Positions 1-8,235 of a stretch of 44,742 nt of DNA are shown in pieces. The position numbers were made by a program, and so were the translations under genes. Below the pieces are notes generated by a model that was not told the origin of the DNA, searched no databases, and saw only the letters and a program-made list of their open reading frames with translations. The DNA lies in contig DUNX01000031.1 in assembly GCA_012839115.1 (NCBI GenBank), positions 1 to 44,742 of the forward strand, read 5' to 3'. This DNA is from Bacillota bacterium (GTDB lineage: Bacteria; Bacillota; UBA4882; UBA10575). Position 1 is the stretch's first letter, and every line of letters starts with the position of its first letter.

Positions 1-108
1 AATGGCAGTTTCTTTCTTAATGGCAGTTTCTTTCTTAATGGCAGTTTCTTTCTTAATGGCAGTTTCTTTCTTAATGGCAGTTTCTTTCTTAATGGCAGTT
101 TCTTTTTA
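1..108. repeat. Six-copy 18-bp tandem repeat at the left edge
   Basis: The unit aatggcagtttctttctt is repeated head to tail from the first base. Five copies are perfect and the sixth (91-108) is degenerate. Diverged copies follow at about 151-168 and 186-203, mixed with a second motif, cgggatttctttctt, near 110-125 and 171-185. The array may continue to the left of the window. There are no spacers, so it is not a CRISPR array. The unit length is a multiple of three, but no credible gene covers it. Confidence 0.9.
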
Positions 109-580
109 AGCGGGATTTCTTTCTTAAGTATTATTAAAAAACGGGTTCTTAATGGTAGTTTCTTTCAAAACGGGATTTCTTTCTTAATGGTAGTTTTCTT
201 TTCAATTTTTAAGCGGCGCAAAAAATGCCGGGAACACCAAAAATTTAACGATGCCGGGAAAAAGGATTTTGGCGACTCTTCCCGAAAATATTACCTGAAG
301 TATCTGGGAATTATATTTTTCGATATATCTTTGTCATTTTCCAGGTATTCATATCAGAAATATTTATCCCCAAAGATTTTGATTAAAAATATTTATAGAA
401 GGTATTTATTTTTTCTTTATTTTATTGCCGGTATTTATTAGATATATTTATCAGAGACGTTTTTGATAAAAAATCGTTATATGGATAAAAGACAGTTGCC
501 TTAAGGATCTGGAAGGCCAAGGTATATGGAGAGAACTGCAAAACTGCTAAGATAGAATTGATAAAAGGAGGAGAAACCCT
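109..580. other. AT-rich intergenic region without a credible gene
   Basis: The region is far more AT-rich than the rest of the window and holds scattered tatttat motifs. An 84-codon open frame at 187-441 has no ribosome binding site and begins inside the decayed repeat array, so I do not call it a gene. The only functional signal I see is the aaaggagg Shine-Dalgarno at 564-572, which serves the next gene. Confidence 0.6.
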
Positions 581-1354
581 GTGCGTATAATTTTTCACCA
601 TCACCCGTGGGTTTACCGGGGGCTGTTCCTGACCGTACTTGCCTTGGGCGGTATTTTGCTCAGTGGGGTCTCTGCCGGGGCGGAGTCCGCCGGGGCGATG
701 TCTGCGGAAGCAGAAACGACCTCCGTTGAAACGGCGCCCGCCGGTACGGACTCCGCCATTCTCGCGGAGAATAGACCCTGGTCTTTGATGGGCGGTTATG
801 CCGTAGAAGAAGGGGCGCTTTTTGATGGTACCTATAGCTTTAGCCCGGCCTGGCAACTGAACCTCAGCCGGCGGGAGGAGCGCCTCCAATTACGTGCGGC
901 TTATCTTCCTGTCCCCAATTTGTCCTTGCAGGCCGGTTACGATTTTACCACAGAACAATACCTGGCGGGGCTAAAATACCGGGGCGAAGTGGGAGAGAAT
1001 ACCGCCTTTTTGGCGAAGGCCACCGGTTACCGACAGCAGGACGTTGACGAGTATTTCCTGGACTACCAGTTCGATTTAGAGATCGGGATCCACCATGGTC
1101 ATTTGGTTTTTGCCGGAATCAGAGGCGAGTATATCCCGGAAAAACCCCATGACCCGGAGATTTATGTCCGGATGGACTTGAATTGGGATTTTGGCAGGAA
1201 TTGGCATCTTCGCCTCGAACCGTTGGTTCTGGTGGAAGGGCGGGTTGACCACCGGACCACCCTCAGCCGGAAATGGTCCAACGGTACAGAAATCGGAATC
1301 TATTGCAAGAATGAAGATCTTCGCTGGGATGGCGGGATCTTTGTCAAACTGTAA
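581..1354 (+). CDS. Secreted beta-rich protein, possibly an outer-membrane-type barrel
   Basis: I do not recognise a named family. The 257-residue product starts at GTG 581, about 8 bases after aaaggagg. Residues 1-35 form a signal peptide: a basic start, a hydrophobic core around 14-30 and an Ala-rich cleavage region. An Ala/Thr/Glu-rich linker runs to about residue 60. The rest is a series of short segments in which polar and hydrophobic residues alternate (around 85-125, 145-175, 185-220, 230-257), with turns rich in Gly, Asp and Asn. This resembles a small beta-barrel of about 8-10 strands. The gene stands alone and ends in a terminator at 1403. If it is a true barrel the cell would need an outer membrane. 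A soluble beta-sandwich exported to the wall is the alternative. Confidence 0.6.
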   Translation: MRIIFHHHPWVYRGLFLTVLALGGILLSGVSAGAESAGAMSAEAETTSVETAPAGTDSAILAENRPWSLMGGYAVEEGALFDGTYSFSPAWQLNLSRREERLQLRAAYLPVPNLSLQAGYDFTTEQYLAGLKYRGEVGENTAFLAKATGYRQQDVDEYFLDYQFDLEIGIHHGHLVFAGIRGEYIPEKPHDPEIYVRMDLNWDFGRNWHLRLEPLVLVEGRVDHRTTLSRKWSNGTEIGIYCKNEDLRWDGGIFVKL

Positions 1355-1402
1355 GAAACAGGTCGCTGAAAAGCAGACCAGGGATGATTCGCGTACGCGC
1401 GG

Positions 1403-1431
1403 AAGGAGGCTGCCGGAAGGCGGCCTTTTTT
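1403..1431 (+). terminator. Rho-independent terminator after the 581 gene
   Basis: The stem GGCTGCC (1408-1414) pairs with GGCGGCC (1419-1425), with one G-U pair, around a GGAA tetraloop. Six T residues follow. Confidence 0.8.
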
Positions 1432-1505
1432 GATCCGTGGATGGCGTGCTCATTTTCCCCGGGCGGCAGGCATAAAGATGAAAAACAAAGGAGTGCCTGC
1501 CCGTT

Positions 1506-2717
1506 ATGGGAGTTTTTCGCTTTTCTGGAAGAACCCGCCGTTTTCTTCTTTTCTTCTTTTTGAGCCTAGCTTTGGTGGCAGCCGGGACTTCAAAAAACCG
1601 TAAAGAAATACCGGCCGGATCGGGTTACCGGCGGGTGGAAGGATATCCTCCCCTGATTTACCTTCCTGATTATACCGGAGGGCCGGCAGTTTATGCCCGG
1701 GCCGCTATTTTGGTGGAAGAGGTCAGCGGGATGATCCTGTATGCCAAAAACGAGCACCAGCGACGCGCTCCGGCCAGTACAACGAAGATCCTTACGGCCA
1801 TTGTCGCCTTGGAAAAAGGGAACCTGGAAGATGTGGTTACGGTCAGCCGGCGGGCCGCCCGGACAGGAGGTTCGGCCTTGTGGCTGAAAACAGGCGACCG
1901 GCTGACCCTCAAGGAATTACTGGAAGGGCTCATGCTCTGCTCGGGTAATGATGCGGGTGTTGCCGTGGCGGAACATATAGCCGGGTCGGAACGGAATTTT
2001 GCACGCATGATGAACAGGAAGGCAAAAGAACTCGGAGCGCTCAACAGTAATTTTCAAAATCCCCACGGGTTGCGGGCGCCTGCCCATTATACCACCGCCT
2101 ATGATTTGGCCCGCCTTACCTGTTATGCTCTGCGTAATCCGGAATTTTCCCGGCTGGTGTCAGCCAGGGAAGAGGCGATCCAGTGGTATCAAGGGGAAAA
2201 GACAAGAAAGGTCCGGAATACCAACAGGCTGCTTTGGTCATTTGCCGGAGCGGACGGGGTAAAGACCGGTACCACTGCTGAAGCAGGATACTGTCTGGTC
2301 GCTTCGGCTACCCGGGACGGCCGCCGCTTTATCTCCGTGGTCCTGAACAGTCCGGACCGTTGGGGGGAGTCGGCACGTCTTCTGGAGTACGGGTTTGATA
2401 ATTTTACCCTGAAGCTGCTGGCCACCCCGGAAGAGGCTGTGGGGAAAATAGAGACGGCAGGCGGATACCCCCGCGTAGTGGCGGTATACCCCCGACGGCC
2501 GTTGATGGTGGTAATCCCCAAGGGGGAGGAGGCATATGGGGAAAAAAAAATCAGTTTGCGCCGGGATAAACTCAGACTGCCGGTAAAACCGGGAACGGTC
2601 GCCGGGGAGGTAGCCTTTTTTTTCCGCGGGGAAAAAGTATGCGGGGTGGATCTGATCGTCCGGGAACGGGTGGATAAGGATTGGTGGTGGCGAAGGTTGT
2701 GGAGTGGCCGCGAATGA
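1506..2717 (+). CDS. dacF: D-alanyl-D-alanine carboxypeptidase, peptidase S11 (DacF/PBP5 type)
   Basis: This enzyme removes the terminal D-Ala from peptidoglycan stem peptides outside the membrane. All three penicillin-binding motifs are present: SxxK as STTK (Ser91 nucleophile, Lys94), SGN at 146-148 and KTG at 253-255. An N-terminal hydrophobic stretch at about 12-27 is the export signal. A C-terminal beta domain (about 300-390) is typical of S11 enzymes. At 403 residues the length is normal. ATG 1506 follows aaaggag by about 12 bases. The stop overlaps the start of the next gene (ATGA at 2714-2717), so the two are co-translated. In Bacillus dacF is expressed in the forespore, but the sequence does not show whether this copy is the DacF or the DacA/B paralogue. 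Confidence 0.9.
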   Translation: MGVFRFSGRTRRFLLFFFLSLALVAAGTSKNRKEIPAGSGYRRVEGYPPLIYLPDYTGGPAVYARAAILVEEVSGMILYAKNEHQRRAPASTTKILTAIVALEKGNLEDVVTVSRRAARTGGSALWLKTGDRLTLKELLEGLMLCSGNDAGVAVAEHIAGSERNFARMMNRKAKELGALNSNFQNPHGLRAPAHYTTAYDLARLTCYALRNPEFSRLVSAREEAIQWYQGEKTRKVRNTNRLLWSFAGADGVKTGTTAEAGYCLVASATRDGRRFISVVLNSPDRWGESARLLEYGFDNFTLKLLATPEEAVGKIETAGGYPRVVAVYPRRPLMVVIPKGEEAYGEKKISLRRDKLRLPVKPGTVAGEVAFFFRGEKVCGVDLIVRERVDKDWWWRRLWSGRE

Positions 2718-3880
2718 GTAGGGTCTTTCGGGCGCTTACCGTTGCTGCCATTTATATCGGTACGGTGATCGGCGCAGGGTTTGCTTCCGGACGGGAAATT
2801 TGGCAGTTCTTCTCGCAGTACGGGGTTGCCGGTACTTGGGGCCTGCTTTGCTCCACATTACTCCTGGCGGTTTTAGGGCCCAAGGTCATGGTGTGGGGGC
2901 GGCGCATTAAGGCCTCTTCCTACCAGGATTTCCTCCATAGCCTGGCCGGGAAATGGGCGGGCCGCGGCGGGGACCTGGTGCTCACGGTCTTTCTCCTCTT
3001 TTTACCCGGAATTATGCTGGCCGGCGCCGGCGCGATCACAGTACAACTGGGGGGAAGGTGGGAATGGGGTTGCTGGGGTACGGCCATTCTGGCTGTTATT
3101 ATCCTCAGCCGGCGGCTGGAGGGGATTAAAGGGGTCAACCTGGTATTTATCCCTTTACTCTTTGCGGCCGGGTTGCTCCTTAACCTGAAGACAGCCCCGC
3201 TTTTTTCCGGTACGGCCTTATCAGCGGTACCGGCAGCGACAACGGTGACGACGTTGCCAGTGCTGCCGGTGGTACCGGCGGCGACGGTAGTGCCGGCAGT
3301 ATCCCCACCGCCACCGGCCAAAGGCTACTGGCTCTTGGCCGCTTTACAATACAGCGCCTATAACCTGGTTTTGGCCTTACCGGTTCTGGTAACCCTCCAC
3401 CGCCTGCATGATGAGGCTGTCGTTTTGCGCCGGGGCGGGGTCCTCGGCGGTGTTTCCCTGGGTATTTTGGCTTTTCTTTTTCACCGGGTAATGGCGGTGG
3501 CCGGCGGCGGAAGCGGCGAGCTTCCGCTCTTCATCTTAACCGCAGGCTGGGGCAGATGGTGGCGGTATGGTTACGCCCTGGTTCTCTGGGGGGAACTTTT
3601 TTCCACCTTAATCGCCCATGGTTATGGTCTGGCCACCAGGATCGGGCCGGCGGAAAACCACCGCTTTACCTTGCGTGTTGCCGGTCTGATGGTTTTGGCG
3701 GTCATCATTGGTCAAGTAGGTTTCAGCCGTTTGATTAAGAATCTGTACCCTTTTTTCGGGATGGTCTCCCTTTTTCTCCTCTTACCTCTCTTGTTAAAGC
3801 CTCTCCCGGCAACCCGGGAACCTGGAAAGAGCGGCAGCCGGCGGGCTGCCCGCCCCAGGGCTCGGGGCAGGTTGGGATGA
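2714..3880 (+). CDS. YkvI-family multi-spanning membrane protein
   Basis: The product is a 388-residue integral membrane protein with about ten hydrophobic helices. The first helix carries the motif GTVIGAGFASGREIWQFF, which is typical of the YkvI family, a poorly characterised branch near the APC/LeuT-fold transporters. Its substrate is unknown. The start is ATG 2714, overlapping the stop of the carboxypeptidase gene in ATGA. The open frame extends 11 codons upstream to 2681, but that start has no ribosome binding site. An Ala/Pro/Val/Thr-rich segment (about 3214-3312) between two helices looks like an expanded low-complexity loop. The C-terminus is basic. A factor-independent terminator follows. 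Confidence 0.75.
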   Translation: MSRVFRALTVAAIYIGTVIGAGFASGREIWQFFSQYGVAGTWGLLCSTLLLAVLGPKVMVWGRRIKASSYQDFLHSLAGKWAGRGGDLVLTVFLLFLPGIMLAGAGAITVQLGGRWEWGCWGTAILAVIILSRRLEGIKGVNLVFIPLLFAAGLLLNLKTAPLFSGTALSAVPAATTVTTLPVLPVVPAATVVPAVSPPPPAKGYWLLAALQYSAYNLVLALPVLVTLHRLHDEAVVLRRGGVLGGVSLGILAFLFHRVMAVAGGGSGELPLFILTAGWGRWWRYGYALVLWGELFSTLIAHGYGLATRIGPAENHRFTLRVAGLMVLAVIIGQVGFSRLIKNLYPFFGMVSLFLLLPLLLKPLPATREPGKSGSRRAARPRARGRLG

Positions 3881-3898
3881 AAGAAAATGCCGGAAAAT

Positions 3899-3946
3899 CC
3901 CATATTTTACAACATAATTAGTCGACAAGTAAAATATGGATTTTTT
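3899..3946 (+). terminator. Terminator after the YkvI-type gene
   Basis: The inverted repeat atattttac (3902-3910) and gtaaaatat (3929-3937), extended by C/G pairs, is followed by six T residues at 3941-3946. The loop contains the 0A-box-like sequence of the spoIIE promoter. Confidence 0.7.
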
Positions 3947-3954
3947 GGTATACT
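3922..3954 (+). promoter_or_regulatory. Candidate Spo0A-dependent promoter for spoIIE
   Basis: The -10 TATACT (3949-3954) has a -35-like TCGACA (3922-3927) at a 21-bp spacing. The -35 overlaps GTCGACA, a 6-of-7 match to an inverted 0A box (TTCGACA). An over-long spacer with a 0A box at the -35 is the known architecture of the Spo0A-activated spoIIE and spoIIG promoters in Bacillus. The match is by eye only. Confidence 0.5.
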
Positions 3955-4001
3955 AAAGCTACGGCCGGATCATCTTCTGCTGTAATACTGGTTGCAAATA
4001 T

Positions 4002-4068
4002 AGCTGGATACTATCCATAACTGGACATTATCCTAATCGGACATTATCTATAACTGGATATTATCCAA
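4002..4068. repeat. Four imperfect repeats with GGATA-N-TATCC palindromes in the spoIIE leader
   Basis: Head-to-tail units of 15-18 bp start at about 4002, 4020, 4038 and 4053. The first and last contain the perfect palindromes TGGATAcTATCCA (4005-4017) and TGGATAtTATCCA (4055-4067). The middle units are decayed (GGACATTATCC-like). They lie between the candidate promoter and the coding region and could be operators or RNA structure. Confidence 0.65.
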
Positions 4069-4131
4069 ACTGGAGGGGAGTAAGTTGGGATAGAGGCGGA
4101 AAAGGCTCTGTCCTCGTGGAAAGGCGAGTTC

Positions 4132-6570
4132 ATGCAGGAAAAAAGAGGAACACGCGGGCGCGTGCGGGAAACCGGCCGGAAATGGAAGGGGTGGGGCCGG
4201 TTACTTTTTGGGTTGGCTGTCGGCGCCTCCCTTGGACAGTTGCAGTTGCCGCCGGGGTTTTTCCCTTTTGGGCCTGCTTTTTGCGGGGCTTGGCTAAAAA
4301 ATGGCCTTGGCGGAGGCGCCGTGGTTTTCTTTTTTACCTTCTTTGCGCTCTATTCCTATTCCGGCCTGCCGGGGGAGGAGTTTCCGGGGCGTGTTCTTTT
4401 TTATCTCCCGGTTTTGCTCGGTGTCTATTGCGCCCGGCGGCAAAAGAAGCCCTGGGCTTATCTCTTTGCTTTCCTCCTGCCGGCCGCGGTCCTTCTTTTG
4501 TTCTGGTTTACTCCCGCCGGGTACCGGTTGGCGGTCTTCTTCAATCTCCGGCAAGGGCTTGCGCGCGCGGGAGAAATCTTCCTCCTATATTTCTTGGTTT
4601 ATGTGCTGACACCCGGGACCGGTTTTCTTTTTTCATCCTTGCCAAAACCCGGGAAGGATAATAAAGAAATCCTTCTCTCCCTGGCCGTTCTGGCGGTGTT
4701 GATCTTTTTCTCCTTGGGACAGGCTTTCGACCCCGGTTCCCTGTTGGGGATACCTCTGGCGGCAGATCTGTTTTTTGCCTTTTTTCTCATTTTTTTGGCG
4801 GCAAAAAGGTACGGTACGGGAGGGGGGGCGATTGCCGCTGTTGTCTTTGGTGGTGTAGAGGTCATCTGCGGCAAGAGTATCCCTTTACGGCTTTTTTTCA
4901 TCACCGGCAGCGGTATTGCAGCCGGCCTTGGGTACGACGTTATGAAAAAAAAGTACGGTTTTGCCTTGGGTTTCCTCGTCCATATGGTACTGGCAACCGT
5001 CAGGTGGTGGGATGCCCCGGGTTTAGAAGAGCTTTTGCTGACAGGGACGGCGGCGGCCGTGGTTTTCCTAGCTTGCCCGGGCCGGCTTTGCCGGAAGATA
5101 GAAGAATTCTTGCCGTCACCGGCCGAGGTTACCGGGAATTTCCGGCAGCAAAAACGGTTGAAGGAAGTGGTTGTCGAACGCCTGCAGAGCCTGGCCATAC
5201 TTTTTGAACAAATCGCCGGGGCCTTTACCCGGGAGGAAGGCGGAAAAGAAGATGAAGGGCAACAGGAGATCTATGAGTTCGTTGAGAAAATCTCAGAGCA
5301 AAGATGCAGGTTTTGCCCTTGTTACTCTTCTTGTTGGGGCCAGCTTTTCTACACTACCTACCGGGAGATTTTTGATCTGATCGCTGCTGCGGAGATCACC
5401 GGGATGGCGGATCCGGCACAGATCAAAGGGCGCCTGGCCAAGGAGTGCCCGCAAAAGCAGGAGTTGATCATAGCTATCAATTCCTGGGTAGAGAGGCAAC
5501 AGGCCGAGCATATTTGGAGACGCCGGTATGAAGCGGGACAGGCCTTTCTCTCCGGGCAACTGCGGGAGATCTCCGGGATGATCGCCGGACTTTCCCGTCA
5601 TCTTAAATTAAGCGTTGAATTCCGGGCGGAAATTGAAGGGGAACTGCGGGCGGCCTTCCAAAGAATGAACTTACCGGTAAAAGAGATGATTGTTACCGGG
5701 TTGGAAAAAAACCGGGTGGAAATTTTTCTGGAGAAAAGGGCCTGCAACGGGCAGGAGGAGTGCTGCCGGATAATTGCCCCCTTAATCTCGCAGTTGCTGG
5801 GGAGAAGGTTCACCGTTCACCGGCAAAATTGTCCAGCCGGGGCGGGCGGGGAGTGCGGTTTTTATCTTCTTCCCCGCCGTTACTACAGGATTGAGTCGGC
5901 AGTGGAAAAAATCCCCCGGGACGGTAATACCCTATCCGGAGACAGCCACAGTATTTTGGAGTCGAAAGAAGGGTATGTCTTTGCCATTCTCAGTGACGGT
6001 ATGGGGGCGGGTCCGGGGGCGGCCCGCCAAAGCAGCACCACCATTTCCCTGCTGCAAAAGTTACTCGCAACGGGTCTGGATAAGAATTTCTGCCTGCAAT
6101 TACTGAATTCCCTTTTGATGCTGCGCAGCCCGGAAGAGAATTTTGCCACTTTGGACCTGTTTGTTTTTGACCAGTTTACTGCGGAAACGGAACTGATCAA
6201 AATCGGGGCCGCCCCCACCTATATCAAAAGAGGAAAAGAGGTGAATGTGATTAGCTCTACCTCCCTGCCGGTGGGAATCTTGAATAATGTGGAACCGGAA
6301 TATATCAGGTACGATCTGCGGGAAAACGACTTAGTGGTGATGGTAACCGACGGGGTGACGGATCTTGCGCGCACGGGTACGAATAGCCGGCAAAAGGAGG
6401 ACTGGATTTATAAAATCTTAACACAACTGGACCTTTCCGGGGTTGACTCCCTCTGCCATTATCTGTTGGAAGCGGCCAAGATTGAGGCCGGAGGGAGTGT
6501 GGAAGATGATATGACCATCCTTGTCCTGCAGGTTCTCAAGGAAAATCCGCGGGTGCGGGAGCAGGTTTAA
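4132..6570 (+). CDS. spoIIE: Stage II sporulation protein E, membrane PP2C-type phosphatase
   Basis: SpoIIE dephosphorylates SpoIIAA in the forespore, which releases sigma-F, and it also acts at the polar septum with FtsZ. The 812-residue length is normal. About ten membrane helices fill residues 20-310, a cytoplasmic linker follows, and the PP2C domain covers about 580-805. Its metal-binding motifs are all visible: SGDSHS, LSDGMGAG, TDGVTD and EDDMTIL. ATG 4132 has only a weak upstream aaaggcgag. The strongest Shine-Dalgarno (ggaggggag, 4072-4080) lies 52 bases earlier. The frame stays open back to 4084, but no ATG, GTG or TTG is in frame there. The N-terminus is therefore uncertain by up to 16 codons. 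The gene stands alone with a long leader. Confidence 0.95.
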   Translation: MQEKRGTRGRVRETGRKWKGWGRLLFGLAVGASLGQLQLPPGFFPFGPAFCGAWLKNGLGGGAVVFFFTFFALYSYSGLPGEEFPGRVLFYLPVLLGVYCARRQKKPWAYLFAFLLPAAVLLLFWFTPAGYRLAVFFNLRQGLARAGEIFLLYFLVYVLTPGTGFLFSSLPKPGKDNKEILLSLAVLAVLIFFSLGQAFDPGSLLGIPLAADLFFAFFLIFLAAKRYGTGGGAIAAVVFGGVEVICGKSIPLRLFFITGSGIAAGLGYDVMKKKYGFALGFLVHMVLATVRWWDAPGLEELLLTGTAAAVVFLACPGRLCRKIEEFLPSPAEVTGNFRQQKRLKEVVVERLQSLAILFEQIAGAFTREEGGKEDEGQQEIYEFVEKISEQRCRFCPCYSSCWGQLFYTTYREIFDLIAAAEITGMADPAQIKGRLAKECPQKQELIIAINSWVERQQAEHIWRRRYEAGQAFLSGQLREISGMIAGLSRHLKLSVEFRAEIEGELRAAFQRMNLPVKEMIVTGLEKNRVEIFLEKRACNGQEECCRIIAPLISQLLGRRFTVHRQNCPAGAGGECGFYLLPRRYYRIESAVEKIPRDGNTLSGDSHSILESKEGYVFAILSDGMGAGPGAARQSSTTISLLQKLLATGLDKNFCLQLLNSLLMLRSPEENFATLDLFVFDQFTAETELIKIGAAPTYIKRGKEVNVISSTSLPVGILNNVEPEYIRYDLRENDLVVMVTDGVTDLARTGTNSRQKEDWIYKILTQLDLSGVDSLCHYLLEAAKIEAGGSVEDDMTILVLQVLKENPRVREQV

Positions 6571-6744
6571 GCGCCGGTGGGATCAGATTTAAGCGCCTGC
6601 GGGCAGATCCAGGCGCCTGGGGAATGTTCCTGGTAATTTTCCGGCCGGAGCAGGAAGGAAACTAAATAACGGCGAAGACGTTATTAGGAGATAGAAACCG
6701 GGACGCCGGATCGCCGGCGCCCCGTCCGCCAGGAGCGGTAAAAC
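6571..6744. other. spoIIE-tilS intergenic region with small repeats and a hairpin
   Basis: Three loose copies of a gcgcc(g/t)g-rich motif follow the spoIIE stop (about 6571, 6592 and 6613). An inverted repeat AATAACG (6665-6671) / CGTTATT (6679-6685) lies ahead of tilS. The ribosome binding site aggag is at 6731-6735. I see no gene and no clear T-tract terminator. Confidence 0.5.
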
Positions 6745-8235
6745 ATGTTGGGGAGAAAAGCCGTGCACGAGCTGGAAAAGAAGGTTTTTGCCACTGTTAA
6801 GCAGTATAAAATGTTAAATCCCGGTGAGAAGGTGCTGGTTGCGGTTTCGGGAGGGGTCGATTCGGTGACCCTTCTCTTTGTCCTGCGCCGGTTACCACTG
6901 GCACTGCGCCTTCATGTTTTCCACCTCGATCACGGCCTGCGGCCGGAGGCGGAGGCCGAAAAAGAACTGGTGGTTAAGATCTGCACCGACTGGGGCCTTC
7001 CTTGCCGGGTGGAAGAGATCAAACTGGAAAAACGGGCGCGCGGCGCTTCCCTGCAAGAACGGGCGCGGAAGGAAAGGTACAGGCTGCTGGCGGAGGCGGC
7101 GCAAGCGGCCGGCGCCACCAGAATCGCCCTGGGCCACCAAGCTGATGACCAGGTGGAAACGGTTTTAATGCGTTTTCTGTCCGGCGCGGGGCCGGAGGGG
7201 CTTTCTGGGATTCCGCCGGTCCGCGGCCCATATATCCGTCCTTTGTTGGCCGTGAGCAGGGAGGAGATTCTGGCGTACGCCCGGGAATATTCCCTTCGCT
7301 GGCTGGAGGATACCTCCAACCGGGAGACGGACTATTTCCGTAACCGGATCCGCCACTGCCTGCTGCCGCTCCTCCACGAAGAATACCAGCCCGGCCTGGC
7401 AAAACGGTTGCAGGAAACCGCGGTTCTCTTCCGGGAATGGGAGGAATTTATCGGCGCGATGGTCGACGAGACCTTAAAGGAATGGGGGGTTAATCCGGAC
7501 CACGACTTTTGCCGCATCCCGGTACGGTCGTGGCTTTCTTTGGCCCCGGCCTTACGCCGGGCGGTCTTTCGCCGGCTCTTTTTTTCCCTCGTCCAAAGGC
7601 GCCGGGCGGCGCCGCCTGCCGGTGAAGCCAGGGCCGGCGGTATCCGGTTGGAATTCAAACATTCCGAGGCTTTTTTCCGCCTCCTGGCCGGAGAAAACGG
7701 GAAGGGAATTACTCTCCCCGGGGGTATGGAATGCCGGAAAGAAAACGATCTGTTGGTGATGGGCCTCAGGGAGGAGCGGGAGAAGGTTGCGCCGTTCCGG
7801 CAGTGCCTCACCGTACCCGGGGAGACCGTTTTGGAGGACGGACGGGGAGTGGTAAAAGCCGCTTGGATTACTCCAGCGGCGCTCCCCGCCGATTGGAAAA
7901 AAGTCCCCTTAGGGGAGGTTTTTCTTGACGGGGAGGAAATCGCCCTCCCCCTATATATGCGGACCCGGAAGCCGGGGGACCGTTTTTACCCGTTGGGACT
8001 GGGGGGGAGTAAAAAACTCAAGGATTTTTTTGGCGACCGGAAAATTCCCCGGCGGGAGCGGGATAAAATTCTCCTGCTGGTCGACGGAGAAGACAAGATC
8101 CTTTGGGTTGCCGGTTGCCAACCGGATGCCAGGGCTTGTATTACCAAAGAGACCCGGCGGGTTCTACATCTCATCTTTTTCCCCCATGACGGGGAGGGTT
8201 TTTTTTATTGTGGAAACAACCCGCCTGTGATATAA
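6745..8235 (+). CDS. tilS: tRNA(Ile)-lysidine synthase
   Basis: TilS uses ATP and lysine to convert C34 of tRNA-Ile(CAU) to lysidine, so that the tRNA reads AUA and is charged with Ile. The N-type ATP pyrophosphatase P-loop SGGVDS is at residues 35-40. The catalytic domain covers about 20-215, and the C-terminal TilS domain (KPGDRFYPLG at about 410, then KKLKDFFGDRKIP) ends the 496-residue protein. ATG 6745 is preceded by aggag. The gene is directly followed by ftsH, whose promoter overlaps its last codons. In Bacillus hpt lies between tilS and ftsH. Here hpt is 7 kb further on, beside guaA. Confidence 0.93.
   Translation: MLGRKAVHELEKKVFATVKQYKMLNPGEKVLVAVSGGVDSVTLLFVLRRLPLALRLHVFHLDHGLRPEAEAEKELVVKICTDWGLPCRVEEIKLEKRARGASLQERARKERYRLLAEAAQAAGATRIALGHQADDQVETVLMRFLSGAGPEGLSGIPPVRGPYIRPLLAVSREEILAYAREYSLRWLEDTSNRETDYFRNRIRHCLLPLLHEEYQPGLAKRLQETAVLFREWEEFIGAMVDETLKEWGVNPDHDFCRIPVRSWLSLAPALRRAVFRRLFFSLVQRRRAAPPAGEARAGGIRLEFKHSEAFFRLLAGENGKGITLPGGMECRKENDLLVMGLREEREKVAPFRQCLTVPGETVLEDGRGVVKAAWITPAALPADWKKVPLGEVFLDGEEIALPLYMRTRKPGDRFYPLGLGGSKKLKDFFGDRKIPRRERDKILLLVDGEDKILWVAGCQPDARACITKETRRVLHLIFFPHDGEGFFYCGNNPPVI

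Noticed and set aside
1-203. Repeat array considered as CRISPR
   Set aside because: Units follow each other without spacers and are 18 bp, so it is a plain tandem repeat.
187-441. 84-codon open frame at the left edge
   Set aside because: It starts inside a decayed repeat, has no ribosome binding site, and its composition simply follows AT-rich DNA.
4599-5198. 199-codon minus-strand frame in spoIIE
   Set aside because: It is a GC-rich antisense frame within the clear membrane and linker coding region of spoIIE.
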